Below are positions 13,836 through 26,222 of a DNA stretch of 64,000 nt, piece by piece (the first letter of the stretch is position 1; each line of letters opens with the position of its first letter). Below the pieces are notes generated by a model. That model was not told the DNA's origin. It searched no databases and saw nothing but the letters and a program-made list of their open reading frames with translations. The stretch is from Cucumis sativus (Eukaryota > Streptophyta > Magnoliopsida > Cucurbitales > Cucurbitaceae): NCBI RefSeq assembly GCF_000004075.3, contig NC_026657.2, positions 32,660,732-32,724,731 of the forward strand. Reading direction: 5' to 3'. The position numbers were made by a program, and so were the translations under genes.

Positions 13836-15698
13836 CGAAATTTAAGTAAATATCAAATAAAATAAACTTTCAATTTTCATGTCCAATAATGTTCAGGAAC
13901 TTGTTAGATGCTCCCGATTGAAAATTTAAACATGTTGGATGCTTTTTGAAGTTAATGAGAGTTGTTAAATACAAACGTGTAGGTTTAAAAATGTATTAAA
14001 CATATTTCTAAAGTTGAAGGATCTATTTAGTACAAACTCAACGTCTAATCTAAAGGATTTGCTATCGATTTTAAGTTGTTCGATATTGGTATGCAAGACT
14101 TAGTCAATAGTTTCATTAACTAATTTGGATTCTATTTAGCACAACAAACACACAGATAATCTCACTTGTAAATTTGACTTAAGATAGATATAGTAAACGA
14201 TTTAATGTTCCTATACAAACAAAAAAATAGAATTAGTCAATTAGCCGTTGGAGTAGTTTGAGATGTAAAAGACAATCAATCCCCACACACTACTTTCCAC
14301 AATGAACACACATTAAACCCACGTATAAATATATTAATACCCTTGACTTCTCATGCTAGGTGATCCAACGAGTAGTGTGACGTACAAATTTGTCGATTAT
14401 CTTTTGTAACGTTTAGCTCTATATTATTTTTTCATTGTTTTAACAATAATAACTTTCTTATGAAGATAAATTTAATATTAGATTAATATTCTAACGTTAT
14501 GTTTGTAAATTGAAAGTTATTTCAATTTTAATCTCAGTACTATAGAATTTAAATTTTCATATTCTATTTCTTTTGTGTATGCTAATGTACGTTTAAAATA
14601 GAGAGATCCCGTACATTAACGTGGAGTCTACAAATATAAATACTTAAGATGAGTTATTTTCAAATATATATATGTTGTACAATAAAATAAAACAAAATAT
14701 AATAGTTTATTTGTGATTGATCGAAATAGACTAATATTCACGTGTATCACATATAGATTATGTATATTTATAAATATTTGTACGAGTTGTCATTTAAAAT
14801 GGATTTTCTTTTATAATATGAACGAGAGGAATAACTTTATATTTGTGAAAAAGTACAGAATGCGAGAAATTTTATAGTACTAATAGAGTATCATACACCA
14901 TATCTCACTTGATTTTTAAAAGCATCATACAATAAATGAAAAAACATTAAAAAAAATTGCTATCTCTTTGGTGTAGAAGAAAATCATCCGTGAAAGACGA
15001 CGTTCCTCGATAGTAGAAAAAAAAACAAAATTAACTATTAAATATATAAATTTCAATAATATTTACTATTAAAGTTGAATTGTTTACCTAAACATGAAAA
15101 GTTAGCAAGTGAATCAATGAAATAAATAATAAGTTAAGAAGGTAGTAAAAATGAATGTAAATATAACAATGATATAAAAAATATTTATAAATATAAGATT
15201 AAAGAAAAAGAAGAATTTGAAATAAAAAGTTATATAATGAATAGAAATTAGTTTTTATGTTATATATTTAAGTATGGAAACATTTTAAAATAAAACAACA
15301 GATTAAAACTATTTACTAAAATTTGTATATTTTGTAAATAGTTAGTTGTATTGATATTATTGAGAAGAATTCGTCTTAATTACTCATATGGTCTACTTTT
15401 ATGGATTAAGATATTCTAGAAAGAGGCCTCCTTTTTCTCTACTAAAAATGTAAAATATTCAATATTCTGTCAACGTCCAATCAAAGTTGATTCACCGCCA
15501 CCACATTGGAATCCGACAACATCGTCAACAGGATTATTGTCGTTCATACATTACTAAGGCAATCTTGGTCCAATCAAAATCAAAGCCACCAATTTTCCTT
15601 CATATCCCCTTCTCCTCACTCTTGACCCCCTCAAATTGATCGATCCGAGTGAAGAAACGGGTCGTAGGGAAGAACCCCAGAAGATTTCCTTTTCGACG

Positions 15699-18600
15699 AT
15701 GTCTTCTGGGGCGGTTCGATTGCTTGTGTTGGATTTTGCCCTCTCTTTTATGTGGTTATGGTCGGGGGTTTTGGTTAAGATCTTTGTTTTTGGGATATTG
15801 GGGTTCGGAAATGATCTGGTTAGCGAGGTTGTCAAGGCTTCCTTTTCGATTCTCAACATGTTCTTCTTTGCGTTCCTGGTGAAAATTTCAAACGGGTCTG
15901 CTTATAATCCTCTTACCATCTTATCTGCTGCTTTTTCTGGGGATTTCAGTAAATTTCTGTTCACTGTTGGTGCCAGAATCCCTGCTCAGGTTCTTTTCCT
16001 TTATTAATTTTGTGTTTGTAAAACTTAGTTTGAGTATTATGGTTGTTTTCATCGTCTTGATTTTGTTTTCTTTTTGATATCTGTGAGTGTTTGACTCTAG
16101 CTTGCGTGAAACTCGATTAGTCTCAATAGTGCTTGACTTGACCCTTTCTACATTTGGACTGGATGATGATATGGAATTAAATATATTAATGTTAGCTTAA
16201 GGGTGGAAAGTTAGAGGGGAAGCTTTTGAATTTGTTCTTATATTTGCACGTCAACGCTCTTTCTCACTCGTAGTTAGAAATTTGCACAAGGTCTGACAAG
16301 GTGGACAAGGTGGTGGTTATTGAAATTAATTGAAGAGAGAATGTCATTAGGTTACAAACATGGGGCTTCCAAAAGCTAAGTGGATTGATAGTGGTAAATT
16401 CCATCTTATTTCAAACCTTTAATATTGGGGTCTAATTTGGTTTGGCGGGAAATTGTGTTGAATAGAATTGATTTCGGTGTGTTACTTTCTATATTCCCAT
16501 CTGCAACGATGCAAATGGAGTAATTGGGATCAGTAGAATTCTAAAACTACGGAACCAACTGGTTTCACATACGGTCATACGGAGCAACGACCCCAACAGT
16601 TTGGAAGATATCTTGAGAAATGGTTTTATCACCGGTGTATCCTATATGTACTCTAGTTTATTCGAAGCATCCCGATGGTGTAACGCGGTCAACTTATTGG
16701 GAAAAAGGAGGGAAGTCACTTTGTGGAACTTGAAATTTTGGAATGAGGTGATGCTTGCAAAATGGCTGTGGTGGTTATCTCTGGAGGCACCAAGTTTTTG
16801 AAGTTCTTCAATCTCTATTGGGGATGGTTTGGTCGCTTACTTTTGTGGGAGGATTGTTCTCTCTTCGATATTTTCGTCTTCATCATCTATCTGCTTTGAA
16901 ATTTTCATGAATGGCTTCTGCCCTTTCTCTGCGAGACCACTCATACGGATACATCTTTGATTTTGGTTGTCCTTTGTTCTATTGAGAAGCTTATGCTACT
17001 GCTTCTTTTTGGCCTTAATTGTTGGTTGACTTCCAGTTTTGCATTGAGGCCGGGGATGTTAGGCTTTAAATCTCCATTCTTTGGAGTTTCCTATTGTTTT
17101 TTCTTCTATTTCCTATCTGGTTCAACCTCCTCCACATTTTCTTTATTTTTCTCACTTTAGAATCTTACCATTTACCTAAAATTTTAAATCTTGTGGGCTA
17201 CCTTCACAATCAAACGTCAAAGGTTTGTCTCGTGAAAATAGTTGTACATGTACACAAAATAGACTAGAAGATATAAAAAACTGAGAAGGAAAAATATCTC
17301 AGAATGTTTCCCAAGGAGTGTGGTGCAAAGTCTGATGTTTCCATGAAGTTTGTTTCTTATAAAAAAAAAAACTATAATAGTAATAATAACAATCTTATTC
17401 TGTTGGAGCTAATATGTAACCCCTCCACTTTCTATACCTTATCCATTACCTTTAAAAAAATATTGGGGTAAATTTGACTTTTGATTTTAAGGGTTTGGAT
17501 TGGGAATGAGACTCGATTTAGTTGTAGATCTCAAAATTTTACAGTTTAAGCCTAAGACTTCAAAAATGTTGTTCTTAATGATCTCTAAAGTCAATATGTT
17601 ATTAACAACAGTAATAGAAAAATAATTGGACATGTTAGATATTGAAGTCACAATATCTGTTATATTATTTTTATGCTGATGTTGAATATTTAATACAATT
17701 CTATTGTTTTTTATTTTTGGTTTTTTTTGTTGAGATAGAAAGACCCAGTTCTGAATTCTTCAAGATTGATATGTTTAGATTTTGATTTTAGAGTTTAACA
17801 TGTAATTTATCACAAAAGCTATACATGTGATTGTGAGACAACATGAAAGGAAAATGGAATGACCTCTGTTAATAGACTCTTGTGCGAGTATTCGCTTGGT
17901 CTCATTTCTCCTGGCAGAACCTTTTTTTTAGTTTGACTCCATTTTCTTTCTTTTTTGTGAGCTTTGATTGTGTTTGCATTCTTTTGTTTTTCCTCGTGAA
18001 AATTAAGTTTTTTTATTTTGATATCCATGAGTGTCCGGATTAGCTCACCTCGACTAATCTTACCGGACAACCTGCCTGACCCTACGATATTGAGGTGTCA
18101 AGAAAATCCGTAGGAAATTAATTCGTAAGTAGGTGATCACCATAGATGAACTCATGATCTCTTAGTTAGTTATGGAGATCTCTTAGTTAGTTATTGAGAG
18201 TATGTTTCATTTTATCACTAGGACAAAAAGAAAGAGGTAAGTGTTTTTGTTAAAAGAACTTGAAATGAAAAGATCTGGCCTTCCGAAAACATATTAGTGA
18301 TTCATTACTATATCTCAACAACAATAACAGATGATACTTCTGGCTTTGCTCTTCAGGTAATAGGAGCTATTACTGCTGTTAGGCTGATTATCCATACGTT
18401 TCCCGAAGCAGGACGAGGGCCTCGTTTGGCCGTTGGCATCCATCATGGTGCTTTGACGGAAGGATTGTTAACATTTGCCATTGTATCTATCTCACTTGGA
18501 CTTTCAAGGAAAATAGTTGGAAATTTCTTCATGAAGACTTGGATCTCAAGCTTATCCAAGTTAACTCTTCATATTCTCGGTTCCGACTTAACTGGTGGCT

Positions 18601-18888
18601 GTATGAACCCTGCATCTGTAAGTGTCAACAATGACATTTCATCCAAATATCATCATTTTATTTGTGTCGATTTTGACGTTGAATGGAGACTCAACTGATT
18701 GATCTTTTTCGACTTTTTCGTAGGTAATGGGATGGGCGTATGCTCGTGGGGAACATATAACAACAGAACATATTCTTGTATACTGGATCGCTCCAATTCA
18801 AGGAACTATAGCAGCGGTATTGACGTTTAAGTTAATATTTCGACAACCGAAACAAGAGAAAGTAAATATGAAGAAAAAATCAGAATGA
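15699..18888 (+). CDS. SIP2-1: Small basic intrinsic protein, aquaporin SIP2-1 type
   Basis: This is a membrane channel of the MIP superfamily; Arabidopsis SIPs reside in the ER. The exons are 15699-15989, 18357-18617 and 18724-18888, all joined in phase 0, giving 238 aa, close to the Arabidopsis SIP2;1 length. Six hydrophobic segments are apparent. The first pore motif is NPL at residues 70-72 (instead of NPA) and the second is NPA at 181-183 within [11 protein letters not shown] together with the segment FFMKTW...[14 protein letters not shown] points to SIP2;1 rather than SIP1. The C-terminus is short and lysine-rich (KKKSE), as in ER-retained SIPs. An in-frame ATG lies 21 codons upstream at 15636, but family members begin at the equivalent of MSSGAVRL, so I chose 15699. 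Intron 1 is 2.4 kb and carries the LINE-like and SINE insertions. Confidence 0.94.
16590..17160 (+). mobile_element. Degenerate non-LTR (LINE) reverse-transcriptase remnant in SIP2-1 intron 1
   Basis: A short open stretch reads [20 protein letters not shown] followed by W-rich residues and SLEAPSF. This resembles the plant LINE reverse-transcriptase tail, where the pattern is a G-x-L-x-NL-x-x-x-NEALLAKWLWRF type segment. Flanking frames are broken by stops. No 5' end, endonuclease domain, A-tail or target duplication was identified. The assignment rests on this one segment. Confidence 0.45.
18008..18225 (-). mobile_element. tRNA-derived SINE, older copy (same family as 31251-31449)
   Basis: Read on the minus strand this matches the SINE at 31251-31449 along its length: an A-box region (TGTCCTAGTGATAA), ACTCTCAATAACTAAC, a B-box area, ACACCTCAATATCG, AGGGTCAGGCAGG, GTGTCC...GGACACTCATGGATATC and a terminal A-run (T-run on the plus strand at 18009-18015). 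It carries an internal duplication of about 20 bp around CTCTTAGTTAGTTAT (plus strand, about 18157-18196). It lies about 130 bp upstream of the exon 2 acceptor of SIP2-1. Confidence 0.75.
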
Positions 18889-21483
18889 GTAAACTTGCTG
18901 AATTTTGTTGTTCTGCTGATGGATTTCTTTGATAGCATTGTTCAAAATGTATATAATTGTTTACTGATTTGTGCATGCTTTTTATTCGATTTTCTTGGGT
19001 GGGTAAAACATCAATCACCATTCAAAATATCAACTGTTCGACTTTTCCACCTTATAATTATCTAACGAGAAAAAATGTACTTTTGTAATAGTTAATCTAA
19101 AAGCGCTAAACTTTTGGCTACAAACACGTGTATCTATACATTCTTATGCACAACTTATGTATATTTTTTGATAGTATATAAGGTATGAAAATCGAACCTC
19201 AAGCTTTAAAGTCAATACTACGTATTATATCCTTCGAATCATGCTCATTATGGCATATTCACAAATTTATTATCATTATTACTATTTACTTTTTCAACTA
19301 ATTAGAATACTTAACCAAATACTTAATAGTATATATATTCACATTCACTTTTTCAAAAGTTAAATAATTTGATATATTTCCTTTATATCTCCTAAATCGT
19401 CCACCTATGTTATACTAAACTTTATTTTAACTACACTTGATACATAATGACTTTTCAAATTTTAAAAACACACTTATGTTTGGAGATAGTTTAACTACAA
19501 CTAAGCTTTATTAATACGTGTGTTAGTGTTTATTTGCATGAAAATTATTATGATTGTTTATTAATTAAAAAAGTAATAAGTTCCACAAGATATACTAAAA
19601 GTAGATGGACTAAAATAGAACATTTGCAAGTATAATGACTAAAATCGAATAAATATAGAAGTAAATAGACCAAAATGGTATTTTAACCTAAAATAAATTA
19701 AAAGTTGGATAATTGAATTATTAACCACAAAACAAACTTTAGTTGAGGACACCATTTTTCTGAAAAATACAAGTATCAAACATTGTATCCCTCATCATTG
19801 GCATAAATTAAAATTAAGAGTTGAAGTATTTATTTTGATATTTTAGAAAAAACACACATTGAAAAGAAATAGAAAAAGAAAAAGAAAATGCTACTCCAAT
19901 GACCAATCTTATAAACAAATATATATTATAGATAGCATACTTTAATGGTGGAGATGACAACTTGGTGACAACTTTAAGGAATTAAAAGGAAAAATAAAGA
20001 GAGAGAGAGAATTTGGTGTATTATTATTTAAATTTTGTTTTGTTGTGTTGTATCTTGGCTTTAATTATTTGTTTTGTTTTCTATATTTAAAAAAGACATT
20101 TATTAGTTTTATATGTTTTCACTTTCTCAAGAAAAATTAATTATAAATTATAAGAATATTATAACAAAATATATATTTGATAAAATATTTACACTTTGAA
20201 TTTATCTTCTAGTGGTTTTGTTCTATGAAGTTTAAATAGTTCGTCAATATTTTTAAAAACATGAAAATCCGTTTGTGGCGGTATGATTAGTAAATTTATG
20301 AGTATATATATTCATCATTTTTTAATTTGATATTTATAAATTTTTAATGTTAATTAGTAAAGATGGGTGTTGGAATAGGATGAGGTCAAATTTACTATTT
20401 TTGACAAATTTTCAAAATAAAGAAACTCAAAAGATGGAAAAGATAGAAATTGTAAAACAACACTAACTGTCTATTTAAGTTTGATTATTTTTGTAGTCAT
20501 AAAAAAAAGCATTTACATCCATAATTAAATTTATAATAATAACAATAATTGAAAAAGAAGAAAAAAACAGAAGGGAATATTTTTGAAAAATTAGGGTAAA
20601 AGTGTTATAAAATAATAATAGAACTTATTTGATAATAAAAAAGAAGAACAAAGCAGGAGCGTGCACTAAATTTAAAATTTATTTGAATAATTGAGGGAGT
20701 TATAGTAACGATCTGGTATGTTAAAATTTAATTTATCCGTTTAGTGTAATTGAAGTAGAAAAATATTTAAAAGGTGACTTGGCAGTGAAGCGACGAGTGT
20801 GAAGTAAACTCCCGTGGAATGGGAGATGATAATAAAGAAAGGAGGGGGGGCGTGAGACTATGTGACAGCACGTTTCATGATTAGAATGATGGAGCTTAAC
20901 AAAGTTCAAACCTCTACCAAAAATTCCTCTTCCATTATTTATATTATTTATTATCAATTTTTCTATTCAGCTTTCCATTTCCAATCCAAACGACAAAGAG
21001 AGAAATGTTGGGTGCGTCGTGCGCAAATGCCGCGAGAAATTGAAACTTCCGCCTAACACATCATTGCCAGCAACCCCATTTGATCCAGAAGAGGAACCTC
21101 TGTCTTGGGTTACTCCGCGTTCTTTCAAATTCTGGAAAAATCATTTCCTTTCACCATTAGAGAAGCTCAGCTGGTTTTTCCTTCAAGAACCTCCTTACCC
21201 TTCCCTCCTATTTCTGTTTCTTAGATTCAACCTTTGTTCTTCCCTTCTCTCACGTGTATGCACGTTGTTTCGTTGAAGCAAGATAAAATAATTCGACCCC
21301 AAAAGGGGATGTTTCTGGTTTCTTGGATCATTCTTTGAATTGGGTTTTGATTTTTTGGAGGTGGGGTTGTTTGTTTTTCTTTCATGGCTTTTCTGGTGAA
21401 GGAATAAGTGCGGGTTGTTCCGTTTCTCCTTGGTTTTGGGTATAGGATTCTCCGAGTTGGGTGGATCGTTCACCGGACTCGGT
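18889..21483. other. Intergenic and 5' leader of the acyltransferase gene
   Basis: This runs from the SIP2-1 stop to the start of the S-acyltransferase gene. Positions 18889 to about 20800 are AT-rich and show no gene. About 20870-21483 is less AT-rich, pyrimidine-rich in places, and probably holds the promoter and 5' UTR of the downstream gene. A short upstream reading frame beginning ATGGCTTTTCTG at about 21384 ends after seven codons and could be a uORF if it is transcribed. Confidence 0.5.
19172..19262 (-). mobile_element. tRNA-like SINE remnant
   Basis: On the minus strand a B-box-like GGTTCGATTTTC follows an A-box-like GAGCATGATTCGAAGG at roughly tRNA spacing. No stem pairing or defined ends are visible. 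The call is weak and rests on the two promoter-like boxes. Confidence 0.4.
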
Positions 21484-24400
21484 ATGGCCACGCCGAAGAA
21501 ACCCAAAAGACTTTACCAAGTTTGGAGGGGAAGTAATGTGAGTTCTTAGCCTTTTTTGTGTTTTGTTGATGGGTTTGTTTTTAATTCATTGCTTTGTTTG
21601 TTTGTTTGTTTGATTCAACATGTGCAATTTGTGATAGTCTTTGATGTATCGGCGACGTTGTTTCTTTCTTGACAATTGATTTGTGTTGTCCTACTTCAAC
21701 TCGACGACTCTGTTTATGAGCTGAGAATGTTGATGGAATGTCTAAGTTGTATGTGAGAGTGTTTCTGCCTTCTATGATGTCATGTAAACAGAATTAAGTA
21801 GTCGAATTCTTCTGTATTTCACGATCAGATACCATGTTTTTTTTTCTCTCTCTTTGGGGTTAAAAGAATTTGGTTTACGTGTCGTTGGTCAAATAGTGTA
21901 AATCAGCTGCGTATAACTTTAGAAACCATAGCTGAGTGTTTGGATATCGAAAAATATATGAGTATGATTCCTGTCTTCTGTATATTAAAGAAAATCAATC
22001 TCATACTCAATGGTCAATACTATTTGACAAAAAAATTTCACTCTTCTGGTTAGGACCGGGCCACTTGCGTTACACTTCTAGTTATTGCTTCTCATCACTT
22101 CAATACTGAAGTACTTCACCTTTTCCAAGTATTTTGTGAGTTGCGACTGAAGTCTTGAGGGTTATAATATCCCATGTTAAATTTCTAGTGATGACAATAT
22201 TAATAAACGTACATCATATATGAGTTGGAGAATAATACCTGTCTGATATTTGGTTCGATGCTATGCATATGCAAGGATGACACCCACAAATCCAGAAATA
22301 TTTCTGTGCATATTGCAGACTTAATCAAATTGATATGATACTTCATTTTTGATTTTGTCTTTTCAGAGATTTTTCTGTGGTGGGAGATTGATATTTGGGC
22401 CCGACGTATCATCTCTGTTTCTCTCCATATGTCTTATTGCTGTTCCTGCTGTTGCTTTCTGCATAAAGATAATTTTGAAGATTCATGACGAGAAACCTCC
22501 TGGGAACGATCGCTGGTTTCCTGTATTATTTGGTGGTCTCAGTCTCACTATTCTGGTAAGTTTTGATTTAATTGGACTTAAAATTTCCCTCAATATTTTT
22601 TTATACGGGCCACATGAACCTTGCCCTGTTATTTATTTTCTACCCACAATCATGTACTTACAGCTCCTGCCATTCCTTGTGCTCTTGATAAATTCTTATT
22701 TTATGTGTTCTATCTTCTTAATAAGGCTATCTATTTAATTGGTGTGAAAAATCCTGAAGAATGAAAGAAAGGGAACTGTAGAGATGAAACTGTGTAGAAT
22801 ACTTTCTTCCCGGATTATCTATAATTTGCATCAGAGTTGTCATTGTTCTTCTATGATTATTGACAACAAAATAAGAACTAAAACCGAGCAGTGCGTATCA
22901 ATAACTCTTGATTTAATTGATTGAAGATTTCATAGTGGTGTAACCAAGAAACAGGGTGAAAGTTAGTGGCCATAAAAAAAGAGCTTTTTCATCTGTAGCT
23001 GGCAACCCTATAAATAAAGGGGAAAAAAGCATCTGTAGCTGGCAACAGGCATGCTTTGCTCACACACATGACTTCTCCAATTGTCCAGAGGATTCTTTTG
23101 GAGTTTACATTATTTTGTAGATCATGGTATCTCATATGCTGTATATGTTGCATCAAGAAATGAAAAGTTTGAGAATATCATTTTGGTACTAGATTCAAGT
23201 TGTGGCATGATCTTCCGTAAGGTGACAGGGAAATTTAAAATGGAACTTGGCTGGTCACGACTGAAATGTACTTTTTAACTAATTAAATTCATGCTTCAAA
23301 ATCTTTTTAGTGTTTGGTTACAAAGACAAAAGTGCTTTTAAAAATTATTGTCAGTGAAGCACTCAATTAACATTTCTCTCAAAATTTCTGAAAATGCTTG
23401 TAGAAAAAGTGTTTCGCCTTTCTCTTACAGGTCAATCTACATTACCTCTCTACTATTAGCCATTTAGATGAAAGCTTGAATGCCAAATCAGTGCATTTTC
23501 ATTATTCATATATCAAACAGCATTCTTGTTTGAATCAGAAAATCACATGCCAAGTAAACTATGTGCAGGATTTGATGTTTCTCTTATTGACTTCCAGTAG
23601 AGATCCTGGAATACTGCCACGAAATTCAAAGCCTCTTGAGTCAGATGAATCAGACGACGTGGCTACACCATCCATGGAATGGATCAATGGAAGAACCCCA
23701 CATCTGAAAATCCCTCGGACTAAAGATGTGATAGTAAATGGTCACACAGTAAAAGTCAAGTACTGCGACACTTGTCTGTTTTATCGGCCTCCTCGTGCAT
23801 CTCATTGTTCCATATGCAACAATTGTGTTCAGAGATTTGATCATCACTGTCCATGGGTTGGGCAGTGCATTGGAATCGTAAGTTCGGATGCTTAGAACAA
23901 AGTGATCCAGCTTTAGCTCAAACTTTGTTCCCATAATTCTGAGGTTTTAAAAGTGATGACAAAGAGTTTTTTTTCTTTTACTAAAAAAACCATCAATTTC
24001 ATGTCTTACTAACTCCTTACGCCTTGGGCTCCATGGCAAAACAATTTTCCAATCTTAACAACTTCATTTTCTCCATTTACTAGTTTATTTTGTTTTTTAT
24101 TCTTAAAAATTTATGCTTTCACAATTTTTAATTGTAAAGTTAGTTTTTATCAGTGAATTGGTGTATTTAGTTAAGTTCCTGCATTCTTATTTTTCTATTT
24201 TAAGGTATTAGGCTTATTTACTCGCTGTCCTTTTACTTTATATCCACCCTTCTATGTGCTTTGAATTTTTTATTTTCAAGTATTGGTTACTGCAACTTGG
24301 AAAACAGTTATTGAGATTTTTTTTTAAATGGAACAAGAAGCAGAGTGGTTATCAAACATGCTCTAAGTTACTTATTAATTCAGATTTTGTTTGTCACAAG

Positions 24401-26076
24401 ACAATGCTGGCTCATATTCAGCATGTTCATCAAAATTTCCATAGAATTGTTGAAACTAGTAGGTCAAATCATGCCATTGAGAATGGGTACAAAATGTAAG
24501 GTTCGTTGATAAGATCTTATGAAATATATTGAAGAAGATATCAGAATACGTATTCTAATCTTTGCAAAAACCTCACAAAGTACTTACAGCATTTATTTCA
24601 CTTTAATTGCTAATTTTTGTTGGATTCTAACTTAGATTTTCCACTGTTGTACTGTTGCAGCGTAATTATCGGTTCTTCTTCATGTTCATTACAACCTCAA
24701 CTATCCTGTGTGTATATGTGCTGTCGTTTTCGTTGTCTATTCTTATTCATCAACAAGAACCTTTTTTTAAGGCTGTATCCAAAGATATTCTTTCAGATAT
24801 TCTAGTAGTGTATTGCTTCATCGCCTTTTGGTTTGTTGGTGGCCTCTCCATATTCCATTCTTATCTTGTATGTACAAACCAGGTAAGCTTCTTAAGTTCT
24901 TATACTCTGCCATTTAGATTAACAATTTATGTATATTATGATCTAACTTCCTTGAATTGTATCTGTGTGTGACTGAATTTATATTTTGTAAGTTTCTGAC
25001 TTGTAATTAGCTGTCCTCTTAAGGCCAAAATGGTTGAAAAAGTCTTTTCAACAAGGAAAAATTTTATTGAAAGATTTCAAGATTATCTTGTAAGAAAAAC
25101 TCTTTGTTTATTTATTTATTTCTTCTATACAGGAAAAATAATATTTCATTGATGTTATGAAATATTGCAAAAGAAAGAGGGAAAGAACAGCTATTTCTCC
25201 CTTTGATAACATTTCATACTATTATGAAACTGTTTTCTATTAAAAAAACTTGCGAACAATTTTATTTCATTTTGTTTTCTAAATCACATTATAGGAAAAT
25301 GTCAAATTTGTAGGAAGAAAGAAGATTAAAAAAGAAAGATCAGCTCCCCTCTTAAAGCCAAAATGGTTACATACGTCTTTTTGATAATTAGTAAACTTGT
25401 TTATTGATCATATGAAATATTAAAGGACTGCACAAGATAGTCAGCACACTCACGGATATTCTACTTGTCTGCATGATCTAATAAAGTCGTGTTCAGCTTC
25501 TATTATCACTAATTAGTTTTAACCTTTATGTCTCTTCTAATGCAGACTACCTATGAGAATTTCCGGTATCGTTATGACAAGAAGGAGAATCCATATAACA
25601 GAGGAATGGTAAAGAATCTTAGAGAAGTATTTTTCTCCAAGATACTACCTTCATCAAATAAGTTTCGAGCTGTTGTCGAGGACGATCACATGATGGTGGC
25701 TGTTACTCCTAATCTTGAAGAAGGCGTTCTTAGCTCAAAGGAGAAAATTGATTTTGAAAGGGGAACTAGATTTATGGAAGATGAGGCCTTCCCAATCCCC
25801 GAGATATTGAGGAGGTTGGAATTTGATGATGATCTGAGTGATGATTTGAAGACTGTAGAAGGAGAAAGACCTCATGTTGATCCACTATTTCCTCTGGACC
25901 AAGAAGTAGAGGAATTTGCAAAACGTGCCAGTGATCGAATACTTGACCCTCAGCTAGTATTATCTATGGAAGATAGTGATGCAGTAGCTGTAGAAAATTT
26001 CACCCTTAATGGGGTGAACGCAGATGAGACCAAGGATGCACACGACTCATCTCAAGTTAAAGCTTCAAAGTTTTAG
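21484..26076 (+). CDS. PAT04: DHHC-type protein S-acyltransferase, PAT4-like
   Basis: This enzyme attaches palmitate to cysteines of membrane-associated proteins. The exons are 21484-21537, 22367-22555, 23569-23877, 24661-24882 and 25546-26076, all in phase 0, giving 434 aa. The N-terminal segment [19 protein letters not shown] is the hallmark of this plant clade. Two membrane segments (about residues 34-54 and 73-90) are followed by the cysteine-rich DHHC domain (about residues 131-190), with the catalytic DHHC at 172-175 in [19 protein letters not shown]. Two further membrane segments are encoded in exon 4. The TTxE motif (TTYE) lies at 259-262, followed by [12 protein letters not shown]. 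The last third is an acidic cytosolic tail. The zinc-binding cysteines from C147 onward look complete, so it should be active. It is closest to Arabidopsis PAT04 (At3g56930) by eye; PAT1-3 are less likely. It lies about 2.6 kb downstream of SIP2-1 on the same strand. Confidence 0.93.
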
Positions 26077-26099
26077 GTGCAAGGTAATCGTCTCCCACT

Positions 26100-26222
26100 G
26101 TCTATTTATTTATTTACAATCCTTTTTTAGCTCAACAACATTTGGGTGGGAGGATTTGATCTTCTGATCTCTTGGTCGCATGTATCTTAACTAGTTGAGT
26201 TGTGTTTAGGTTGGTTGGATGT
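26100..26222 (-). mobile_element. tRNA-derived SINE-like remnant downstream of the acyltransferase gene
   Basis: On the minus strand an A-box-like ACACAACTCAACTAGTTAAG precedes GATCAAATCCTCCC, a degenerate B-box, and the element then runs to GAGCTAAAAAAGG. The arrangement fits a tRNA-like head with a short body. It overlaps the probable 3' UTR of the S-acyltransferase gene. Confidence 0.5.

Larger units (their letters stand above)
12971..15640. other. Intergenic, AT-rich
   Basis: No gene is recognised between the divergently transcribed EFR3-type gene and the SIP aquaporin gene. It holds a 54-bp tandem duplication, a TA-rich microsatellite at about 13303-13322 and a tRNA-like SINE remnant, which are listed separately. 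The last few hundred bases must include the aquaporin promoter, but I see no element there that I would name. Confidence 0.6.

Noticed and set aside
25011-25385. Repeated phrase around CTCTTAAGGCCAAAATGGTT and CTCTTAAAGCCAAAATGGTT in an acyltransferase intron
   Set aside because: The two matches are about 335 bp apart and the similarity does not extend far beyond about 25 bases, so it is recorded only as a weak internal repeat.
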